Of a stretch of DNA of 64,000 nt, positions 56,188-64,000 are shown piece by piece. A model generated the notes under the pieces. The model searched no databases. It was not told the DNA's origin and saw only the letters and a list, made by a program, of their open reading frames with translations. Position 1 is the first letter of the stretch. Each line of letters opens with the position of its first letter. Source of the DNA: Simmondsia chinensis. Taxonomy: Eukaryota > Streptophyta > Magnoliopsida > Caryophyllales > Simmondsiaceae. Position numbers and translations under genes: made by a program. The stretch is from NCBI GenBank assembly GCA_018398585.1, contig JAGTTD010000016.1:25777212-25841211 (forward strand), written 5' to 3'.

Positions 56188-56570
56188 TGAATGTCGAGTT
56201 GCAGGGACATGATCAGTGGGGTTCACCTTAGTGAGCGTGAAGTTTGGCCACTTCAAGGGGTGATTTTTGACAAAGGGTTTGGCCCTGAAACACTAGCGAA
56301 GGGTACAGGATACAAGGCTTCATATGTGTCGATCTGGGAGTTGTAGGGTGTGTACGGGGAGTACGTCTTGTGCGTGATTAGATAGTCGCTTAGTCAAATG
56401 GGTTGTATGGTTCAAAGCTTGGTCTACCATTTTCGATCCGATTAATTGTAACAGTCTTTTCACTAGCCGGGGGTTCAATCAAGAGACACCCTCGTTGATG
56501 CACAACAAGGCCTCCTTTAATTTAGAGATGTTGATTGTGGGAATGGTTGTATTTTGAAAATGGTGGGGAT

Positions 56571-57190
56571 TGTTGATGTATTTTCAAAATGAGAATTGTT
56601 AATGAAGTGCTTGAGATTTGTCCCGATGTTATTTAAAGTAATTTTTACATGTATAGGATATGTGTCGACACATAGGGCTCATGTGTCGACACACAATCTT
56701 ATAGAACGTTAATGCAAAGTTGTGTGTCAACAGACAGAGCCCGTGTGTCAACACGCAATCTTACAGAAACACACGGAACAAAGTTGTGTGTCGACACACA
56801 GGGCCAGTTTTTGGCAGTTTCGGTTCGCCATTTTTCCTGGTTCTTGGCACCCCTTTTGGGGTGTTTTTTGGGACATATCTCTTTGTTATTTTTCATATAT
56901 ATTCTCCCCTTGATGAGATTTATGATATAAGAAAAAGAATTACAAAAAGAGAGATTATAATTACAAGAACTTGAGAATCATGTTGTTGAAAGTTCTTGAA
57001 AACACCATTCTCATTCATCTCCTTTGTCTCTCCCTTTACACACTTTCACTTCATCATTTTGGTTATCGTTGTATCCCCGTGACTATTTCCTACGCCGAAA
57101 TAAGTCTTAAGGAAAGTGACTACATGGCCTCGACACCTGAGATCTCTAGGATACCCGTACTTGCGAATTTTGCAAGAGACTACACCAACA
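56571..57190 (+). repeat. 3' LTR of E7
   Basis: Same ends as the 5' LTR. It carries five palindrome words at 56660-56805, three of them weakened by transitions (for example gtgtcaacag). Confidence 0.9.
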
Positions 57191-57208
57191 CTTAAGCAAT
57201 AATTTTTC

Positions 57209-57819
57209 TATTATTTAATATCATAATTATTACGCAAAAAGTATCTCTAATTGGATTTGATTTACATGTTAAAATCAACTCTAAACAAAAAGAGAAATAA
57301 TAACATGGAAAATAGCCATATGATGGAAAAACTACGAGAAAAATTAGATAGCTTTTAAAAAATGTTCCGAAATGGAAGATAAAATGCTACTCTGAGGCCA
57401 AAACACTAAAAGGAATGTATATAAAGGCACAAAAGGCAACCCGTAGCAGAATAGGTATATTGGTTCAATCTGGATAAATAAAGTCGATATGATATAAAAT
57501 TCAGACTAAAATTCAAGACAAAACATAACATTAACAAATTCTTTTTTTTTGTGATTAATGTATAAATTATATAGGTGTCATGAATAGAGACAAAGAACAA
57601 AAACAATAACAATTTCCATTTGTCCATGCTAGCTAACTGCATCAACTACCATCCACACAATGTGCATTTGTTACAAAAAATAAGACATTATTTTATTTAT
57701 TCATTTATTTGTAATATAACTCTTTTCCCTTGCTATGATACTAATTATCAGACAATGAGCTTCAAATTTAAGATATTTAACTTAAAGATTGGATAGGCTA
57801 ACTACTATATTAAATCAAA
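57209..57819. other. AT-rich spacer
   Basis: No gene or terminal repeat recognised. Confidence 0.5.
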
Positions 57820-58245
57820 CAGTTCACTTCAACTTGTTAAAAAACAATGAGATATCTTAAAACTACTCACTAGTATCCTTTGCAAAACTTCAATAAATTT
57901 TAATCAGAATTCGACAAGTTATTGTGAGAAGATATTGACAATGATGCATGATTTTAGCTATATGTGTATATGTGTGGGTGAGTGTGTGTTAGATCTATTA
58001 TTTTTGACAAAACACGCTGCATTTTGTAAAGACACATATTGTTAGAATTATGTGTCACGTCAATATTTTGAGGAGAAAGATCACCAGATTCTAGATGATG
58101 ACCACACCTACATATTATCACCAATATGTTTCACATTAACATTTTCCAATAAGATTCGTCTGAATACAACAAATGATGTCCAGGTGATTAAATTTCTTAA
58201 TTTTAAGATACTTTATTGTATATATTAAAATATTACAATACTAAC
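57820..58245. mobile_element. MITE family M, copy 3 (partial)
   Basis: Shares with copies 1 and 2 the words aaaacttcaataaatttt, atattgacaatgatgcatgatt and ttttaagatactttattgtatatatta. Ends are worn and no target duplication was seen. Confidence 0.45.
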
Positions 58246-58443
58246 ATAAAAAGAATCCCAAAAGCACGAGTAATTATAAATGTCTTACATATACAATATG
58301 TCTATAATATATTATTTGTAAGAATATTGACAAAAAGTAAAATATTCATACATGCTGTCCATATACAAACGCTACCTCTTTCAGATTCCACCCCAGAAAC
58401 CCCCTTCCCCTTCCTTTTTTTTTCCCCAAAGAATTTGATCATT

Positions 58444-58548
58444 AGGGTATCACCTTGAAGGGGTAAGGCTGCGTACATCTCACCACCCCCAGACGTTGCT
58501 TTTGCAGGAGCCCTTGAGATACTGAATATGTTGTTGTTGTTGTTGTCG
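58444..58548 (+). mobile_element. Au-like SINE fragment
   Basis: ccttgaaggggtaaggctgc, gtacatctcaccacccccagac, gcaggagcccttgagatactg and a (TTG)n tail: the angiosperm 3' domain. The head is missing or unrecognised and no target duplication was found. Confidence 0.75.
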
Positions 58549-58815
58549 TCTTTTATAATGACGGAAAATACTTTTTTTTTTTCCTTTTAATGTGAGAAAA
58601 TGTTTTCAATAAACTGTAATCAATATGCACTTATGCAAAAGCTATTGAGAAAAACTATACAAATATGTACAATAGAATCGAAAAATCAAAATAAATAACT
58701 CACCTATTTTATACGGAAACCCTCATGCGAGCAATCGTGCCTGTTTCTAGAAAACAGTCACGAATCCTCCTACTTATGATCGTAGAAAAGAAAGTAGCAA
58801 GCTTCTCCTAAAACA

Positions 58816-58980
58816 TCCCAGTGCCAATATAGCCATGTAGTGGTTGTTTTTGTTCCTTTTTCCTATTTGTTGGGTGTATACTATTCTATTTTCCTAGTTC
58901 GAGCTCTCTTAGACCTTGCTTGTTTGAGTCGCTTGTTATGTATTGCGATTTTCTCCCTAATTATCGGGAAAAAAAAACAA
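58816..58980 (+). mobile_element. short 5'-truncated LINE 3' end with 17-bp TSD
   Basis: Ends cttgtttgagtcgct...gtattgcgattttctcc and aattatcgggaaaaaaaaac, like the LINE 3' UTRs at 15483 and 20187. Flanked by aagcttctcctaaaaca (58799-58815) and aagcttctgctaaaaca (58981-58997), 17 bp with one mismatch. Confidence 0.7.
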
Positions 58981-58997
58981 AAGCTTCTGCTAAAACA

Positions 58998-59472
58998 ATC
59001 TGAGTACCACTCTCTTTATGCTCAAATCAACCACACACAATTGCACTCTTCCCCTACTCAGAAAAATTTCTCGAGCGCCTCTTACAAATTCATTCGAACC
59101 TGGTGGTACACTATAACCACCCTACAAGTTCCTTATATTAACTGGGTTACCTAATCCCATTCTTGAGTCGGTTTTTTTTAATCAGAACTTAGAGTCGGTT
59201 TGGTATTGCTTATTGTTTGCAATTTTTGACTCTTTTAAAAACTAAAAATTATATTTTGAAATCGGTTTTTTCTAGTTCATAATTTCTTATTTCAATTTTT
59301 TTTTCTGGTTGAGTGAAAAATAAAAATTAGAAACCAAAACCCAAAAATAGTTTTAAAAATTGAAATATAGGTTTTTAGTTTCTTAAAACCCAAAAATTAC
59401 AAATAAAAAAAATTATGAAACAAGCTGTTAATAATTTCAATTTTGCTCAAATCTCACCAAATAATTTGTTAC
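58998..59472. other. spacer, possible MITE remnant
   Basis: 59160-59420 has ggtttggtattg and mirrored aaaattag/ctagttt words, and may be a worn Harbinger-like element. No firm ends. Confidence 0.35.
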
Positions 59473-59488
59473 CTCAACCAAATTATAT

Positions 59489-59607
59489 ATTTTTTTTAAT
59501 TAGTAAGCCAGGGAGAAGGAGGAATACCATAGTGGGGAATCAAACTAGAGTGGCTCCTCTTACGCCGGGAGTTTCTAACCACTAGGTCATGTCCTTCAAG
59601 GTTGACT
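59489..59607 (-). mobile_element. tRNA-derived SINE, perfect 16-bp TSD
   Basis: Minus strand: GACCTAGTGGTTAGAAAC (A-box-like), 26 bp later CTAGTTTGATTCCCC (B-box-like), and an A-rich 3' end. ctcaaccaaattatat flanks both sides exactly (59473-59488 and 59608-59623). Only 119 bp, so the body is minimal or internally deleted. A real tRNA gene is excluded by the absence of an acceptor stem. Confidence 0.85.
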
Positions 59608-59623
59608 CTCAACCAAATTATAT

Positions 59624-60262
59624 CTTTCTTTTTTAACCTAGTGTTTAATTACTGGTGCAATTTTTGTTAATGTCATGATAATAATAAAGACTTTTGAGCC
59701 CTGTTATGTCAAAATTATTGGTGTATTTTTAAAATAAACAAAAGATGGTTTGATGTCTTTTAGATGAAGAGGTGTGTCTCTTCATGAAAGGATGCGTCTC
59801 TTGATTAAAAGACACTTAAAAACTATAAATATCCCCCTATTTCTCATGATTCGATGATTGGAAAACATGACTTGAGAACAAACTTCATTCTCTCATTCCC
59901 TAAGTTTTGGTCATCCTTCCACTCCATGCTCTTACTCTCTTAAAAAAAATGCTCTTACTCTAATTTTATTTTGGGTTTCATTATATATCTGAGACTGTTT
60001 TGATATCCACGAAGTAAGTTATAAAGAAAGTAGTTCACTACATACCTTGAAGCCAGTGATTGATTTAAATACCTGTATTACGAATTTTTCTAGCAGAAAT
60101 TGTCAAGACTGATACAATAACAATACCCTTTTTTATTATCAATTTACATTTTTTAAGGTTATATTATTAATATCCAATAAACAACCATCCAATCAAACAA
60201 ACCCTTAAAAAATAGTATTTGTTAATTAAGAAAACTCCTATAATTATATATATGAAATGAAC
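59624..60262. other. spacer upstream of gene B
   Basis: AT-rich. 59755-59815 contains a short imperfect duplication of gtctcttcatgaaa/gtctcttgattaaa. No gene recognised. Confidence 0.45.
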
Positions 60263-60270
60263 TATATAAT
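60263..60270 (+). promoter_or_regulatory. TATA-like box of gene B
   Basis: TATATAAT about 125 bp before the first ATG of the leader (60388) and matching the TATATAA of gene A. Both are followed by catctcttcattaact at about +40. Confidence 0.45.
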
Positions 60271-60489
60271 ATAAGGTCTCCCCTTCCTATTTCATACACA
60301 ATTTGCATCTCTTCATTAACTTTCCTCTGCCTCTCTTTTTCTATACCATCGGAATCCAACCTCTTTATACTCACAAAACCGATTTTGATGGTTTCTCCTT
60401 CTTTCTTTTTCCTTCTAAAACGAGCCTGGTATTACCGCTGCCTCGGGCTTGACCCCTAACTTCATCAAAGAAATCCCAGAAATAGAAAA

Positions 60490-60721
60490 ATGAAATCTCT
60501 AGCGACGAAAAAAAGTGTTGCTCGAGGGCATCGGCGGATGCTTATAATAGTAAGTGTGTTGGGAAGCGCGGGGCCGCTAAGGATGGTGGTGAATGAGGAT
60601 GAAGTGGTTGGGGGAGTCATTGAGAGTGCTCTCAAGTTGTATGCTCGTGAAGGTCGCCTTCCCGTCTTGGGTTCTGATCCCGATAATTTTTTACTCTACT
60701 GTGCCAACACTGGCAGTGACG
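60490..60721 (+). CDS. gene B, exon 1: At4g22758-like (DUF7054) protein
   Basis: Codes for MKSLATKKSVARGHRRMLII, then VLGSAGPLRMVVNEDEVVGG, VIESALKLYAREGRLPVLGS and FLLYCANTGSD; donor gacG|GTACAA, phase 1. With exon 2 (203 nt) the protein is 144 residues. The domain is plant-specific and of unknown function; no signal peptide or membrane segment is visible. The start matters: an upstream in-frame ATG at 60388, corresponding to the start of gene A, meets TAA at 60457, so only the Met at 60490 gives an open protein. Either B has a shorter N terminus or it lost part of it. It is the better-preserved copy and probably the functional one. Confidence 0.72.
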
Positions 60722-60929
60722 GTACAATTCTATCTTCAACTAATCCGTAACCTTATTTAGAGTCGCTTGCGTGCAGATCCGTTCAAAACCCGAATAATCT
60801 AAGCATATTGTGTAGACTCCCAATTTATTAAGAGTCCCTTGTAGAAAATTATTATTATTATATTTTTTTTTTTTTAGTAAAAAGAGTTCTCAAACAAGCG
60901 AAATTTAGTTATTGCCAAATCTGCTGGCA

Positions 60930-60968
<39 letters not shown>

Positions 60969-60985
60969 TTTAATTATTATTATTT
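60930..60985. repeat. (TTA)n microsatellite in the intron of gene B
   Basis: About 14 uninterrupted ATT/TTA triplets, then a short interrupted part. Confidence 0.9.
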
Positions 60986-61170
60986 TGCATATCTATAAAA
61001 GCGAAAAAAATAGATGCTATTATCATTTGAAAAAATATTTTATGTACTAGCTAGATGCTGAAAAAGATAATAGATTATTACTTTTAATTTCTATTAAAAA
61101 GCACTTCCTTCTAAGCAGCACGATCAAACAATCTTTAAACTGTTAGATGAAGATCATAGAATTATTTATG

Positions 61171-61357
61171 TCCTTCATGAGGGCGTCTCAGTTTGTGGCA
61201 TCTCCTACCCATGCGGTCATCGCCCAGGGATTAGGAGTTCGATTCTTGCTGAGGATATACTTATGACTTACCTGCTTATGAGGATTGTGGGCCTCCTCAT
61301 GGACCGGGGTTGGTTGGGGCAACCCACTCTCTCATTACCCAAAAAAAAAGAAAAAAA
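61171..61357 (+). mobile_element. tRNA-derived SINE with poly-A tail, 11-bp TSD
   Basis: gcccagggattaggagttcgattcttgct includes a B-box-like GTTCGATTC. The element ends in A9-G-A9. aattatttatg flanks it (61160-61170 and 61358-61368). It sits in the intron of gene B, same strand. This SINE differs from the (TTG)n-tailed family. Confidence 0.75.
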
Positions 61358-61843
61358 AATTATTTATGCTCTCACATGCCTCTTCGCATAAATGTGTGAA
61401 GTTGAGTTCAAGCTTAAAATCTTTAGGGACAGTGAAATACTATAAGTCAAGCAAATGTTGATGACTCGACCCATCAACTTTACAAGCTTGGTTCAACTCG
61501 ACTAACCTACAACTATATTTGTATCCCATGTATAAATATAAAATCATATTTGACTCTCTACTATGAAAATAAAGAAAGGCTGATCATAAATTTAAAAGAA
61601 TTAATGTATTAACCTTATGTAACAAAAAAATATATTATTTTAATATAGATTTAAATCATATAATATTTTAGAGTGATCGTTACATTTTATAAATTTATGA
61701 CTAGTAGGTTTGAACCATTATTTTATATTTTTTTAAGCATAGAATTAATAATAAAAAAGGCATGAAAGGTCATTTGCCTTCAAGGCTTTGTTTATATGTG
61801 GAGATACTCCTTTATTTTAAGATATCTTTGATAAGGTGAGATG

Positions 61844-62321
61844 CAGTGGCGGATTTATGTAGAGAGGATTGAGGTATGTGGACACAGCAGCTTTATCACA
61901 CGGGTCTTTAAATTGCTGTACATATGCGTATAGAATTGTTTAATTAGGATATATTAATATAAATGTGACCACGCATCACAACGTGTACCTTTGTCTGGTG
62001 GTTTGCACGCTTCACTCCTAGTTATAGGTTGGTAATTCGAGTCTTGGGGGGGCGGCACTTGTCTAACTATTAACTCAATTTTTTTTATTGCAATTGATCC
62101 TAAACTATTTCTATATATATATATTTCCTATTGTCAATCTAGTTGTCCTATTTTAGGGGGTATGTTTAGTACTAGTAGTTTAGGGGTACTGTAATGAAAT
62201 TAAAAGTTTTTATGTTATATTAATTTTGACCAATAGTATAGCAGTATGTTTAGTGTTGTTGTCCTATTTTTTCTATAATAAATATGGACCCCGCATTACT
62301 CAAATCCTGGATCCGCCACCG
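61844..62321. mobile_element. hAT MITE (CAGTGGCGGAT ends) carrying a tRNA-like stretch
   Basis: Left end CAGTGGCGGAT, right end reverse-complemented CGGTGGCGGAT. 8-bp flanks gtgagatg (61836-61843) and gtaagatg (62322-62329), one mismatch. Inside, 61990-62070 reads tctggtggtttgcacgc...ggtaattcgagtcttggg, similar to pol III A and B boxes, so a SINE head may be part of this element. Located in the intron of gene B. Confidence 0.75.
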
Positions 62322-62329
62322 GTAAGATG

Positions 62330-63020
62330 AACTTAAACTCGAAATAGCGAAAAAAAAAAAACAGGTGTATTATGAACATTTTTCCTTGCGATGAATTAGG
62401 AAAGATATTTATAGAACTAGTATCACACTATTGGCACGGGAAGTAGAGGTTTGTGGATTCCAATCCAATTCGGTGTCACCAATCTGATATTCAAGGACTA
62501 ATTACCCAAGAATGAATTGTATTGGCTGTTTACCTTATGAAATTTTATTTTCAGCCCCATGTTCGATATTAGCATAGTACTTGGTAGTGAGGTGTCGGCC
62601 TGTCGTTTCCTTTGACTTAGTCAGGTTTGTCTATTTTTAGCAACTGATACACGAATCAAATACTTGAATTCAATTAACTATACAAAATTAGTACATACAC
62701 AAAGTTTAGATATCAACATGAATTGCACAATATGACCTTGATAGCCCATCAACACAAAACAAAAAATATTGGGTCCCACTTGTAACCTAATTTTTCGATG
62801 GCCAGAACGAAACTTTCATGCTTCAGTATTATCTTACTTAGCATTTGAATACTCATTGGAGCTCTCATGGGATTATGCATTTGTCCAACTCGTCATTCTA
62901 ATGGGATTCTGCATACCCATTGGAGATGATGTCAATGACTGATACGTTGAATAATTATTTCACACAGAATCACTGTCTGACAAATATATTAAATATTCTT
63001 TATAATTTTATCATGTACAG
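62330..63020. other. 3' part of the intron of gene B
   Basis: No coding sequence. The last 90 bp match the end of the intron of gene A. Confidence 0.6.
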
Positions 63021-63223
63021 CATTGAGTCCATGGGAGACTATTAGAGGATCATCAACAACTGGAGAAGGACGGAAGTTTTTAATGTGCAGGAAGCCATCA
63101 AAGACACAGCCTCCCAACATGACAGAACCTCATTCCATTACTTCTACTACTAGAAAGGGACTTGCTAAGACTTGGAAGGCTTGGCTTCACAAGTCGTTTT
63201 CCTTCAAGATCTCTTCCTACTAA
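63021..63223 (+). CDS. gene B, exon 2: DUF7054-like C terminus
   Basis: Acceptor tgtacAG|cattgag. The joined codon gives DALSPWETI, followed by GEGRKFLMCRKPSK, a Ser/Thr-rich linker and KTWKAWLHKSFSFKISSY with TAA at 63221. The C-terminal WKAWLxxSFxxKISS motif is what I recall from close dicot relatives. Intron 60722-63020 (2.3 kb) has GT-AG ends, one SINE and one hAT MITE. Confidence 0.75.
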
Positions 63224-64000
63224 ACTCTATCTGTTTGGAGTGCTATTATTATCAGAGTAATCATATGACTCGTACTAAAGAATAGCCACAAGTTTCCATA
63301 AAGTTGATCTGAAAGGGCAAAAACATTGCCACGTGTGTGTGAGTTGGCATGTGTGTTTTCTATATAAATAGTTTTCAAAATATAATATTTAGTTTTTCAA
63401 AACAACAATTACAAAAATAAAAATATATCAAAAAAGTTTTAAGGGTGTGTTTGGTATTGTGTTCATATTATAGTTTTATTTTTATTTTTTTTAGAAACAA
63501 AAAACCGAGTTTGAAAATGATTTTTTTTAATTTTTCATACTATAAAAAATGAAAAAAGAAAACTAAAAATGAGGAAAAAAAAAAAACAACTATATATGTG
63601 TATATATATATATAATTAAAGTGTAGATGGTTGGCTTCTATTGTTGTTTGTTGTTTGTTGTTTGTCTTTAGACCTTGTGTGCCTGTCACTCTTCTACAGT
63701 TGTACCGTTGGGGCTCGTATTTCAATTATTAAAAAAGAAAAAAGAAGAGCACTTGCATTGACTTCATTACCGATTACCATATTGTTTTCTTGTCATGTCA
63801 TTTTATTTTATATATATTGTAAAATTTAAGTTGAATCTTTGTGTTATGTATCAAGTTAGTTTGAGTTAAATTGTACTTTAATTTTGTAGTATACTCAAAA
63901 TCAAAGCATACATTTGTTCCATTCTTTTTGTTTACTTTTATTGAAAATATTTAATTATTTATACTATTGGTCTCTTATTTTTTTAAAATTTGTTCAAATT
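63224..64000. other. 3' flank of gene B
   Basis: Shared in blocks with the flank of gene A (33973-34800). 63440-63460 (taagggtgtgtttggtattg) looks like one end of a Harbinger-type MITE. 63640-63745 may be a LINE tail (ggggctcgtatttcaattattaaaaaag). Neither is certain. Confidence 0.45.

Larger units (their letters stand above)
51144..57190 (+). mobile_element. full-length copia retrotransposon E7 with palindrome-rich LTRs
   Basis: 6047 bp: 5' LTR 51144-51804, coding region 51846-55733, about 840 bp of 3' non-coding DNA with a SINE, polypurine tract tggtgggga, 3' LTR 56571-57190. Flanks gttaa (51139-51143) and cttaa (57191-57195) form a 5-bp duplication with one mismatch. No canonical initiator-Met primer site follows the 5' LTR (atcttaagactt instead). 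All coding domains are present but carry stops. Confidence 0.92.

Noticed and set aside
59489..59607. tRNA gene on the minus strand
   Set aside because: A- and B-box-like motifs exist but no acceptor stem or cloverleaf; a perfect target duplication and A tail identify a SINE.
62400..62520. Possible tRNA-derived SINE (ggattccaatcc)
   Set aside because: B-box match is weak, no A box, tail or target duplication found.

Overview
The window is nuclear DNA of a seed plant, most likely a dicot with a large, repeat-rich genome. This rests on a plant-only gene family (At4g22758-like, DUF7054 type), five or more Ty1/copia lineages, an Ac-type hAT transposon, L1-type LINEs and SINEs carrying the angiosperm 3' domain with (TTG)n tails. 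I cannot name the species. The sequence is AT-rich, and no bacterial, organellar or viral gene cluster is visible.

The only host genes I recognise are two copies of one two-exon gene on the + strand. Copy A has exon 1 at 19347-19695 and exon 2 at 33782-33972. Copy B has exon 1 at 60490-60721 and exon 2 at 63021-63223. Promoter, intron ends and at least 800 bp of 3' flank are alignable by eye, so they are a segmental duplication. B has a normal intron of about 2.3 kb. The intron of A has grown to about 14.1 kb through nested insertions, and its acceptor reads AA instead of AG.

Layout. 1-2460: minus-strand copia remnant carrying a SINE. 2938-3278: MITE. 3633-6772: whole hAT transposon with perfect 8-bp target duplications and a coding frame broken only by stop codons. 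6900-11820: Helitron ends, two adjacent Harbinger-like MITEs with TTA microsatellites, another SINE. 12185-14960: foldback elements and a SINE with a 5S rRNA-like head that is itself split by a MITE. 15483-18796: LINE 3' fragments and an ORF1-only LINE bounded by perfect 16-bp duplications. 19261-33972: gene A with a LINE fragment, two copia elements and a LINE nested in the second. 34899-38490: chimeric copia fragments. 39545-41335: LTR-like and MITE sequence. 41336-47990: a minus-strand copia whose primer-binding site was hit by a deleted LTR element (45552-46914). 48131-51143: MITEs, a SalI-palindrome tandem repeat and a foldback element in a TA microsatellite. 51144-57190: full-length copia with palindrome arrays in both LTRs. 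57191-60240: MITE, SINE and LINE fragments. 60260-64000: gene B.

Most of the window is therefore transposon sequence of several ages, often inserted one into another. Exact target duplications show insertion units. Premature stops in the coding remnants are mostly explicable as C-to-T or G-to-A changes, as expected for methylated, silenced elements. All reading is by eye; no alignment or database search was run.
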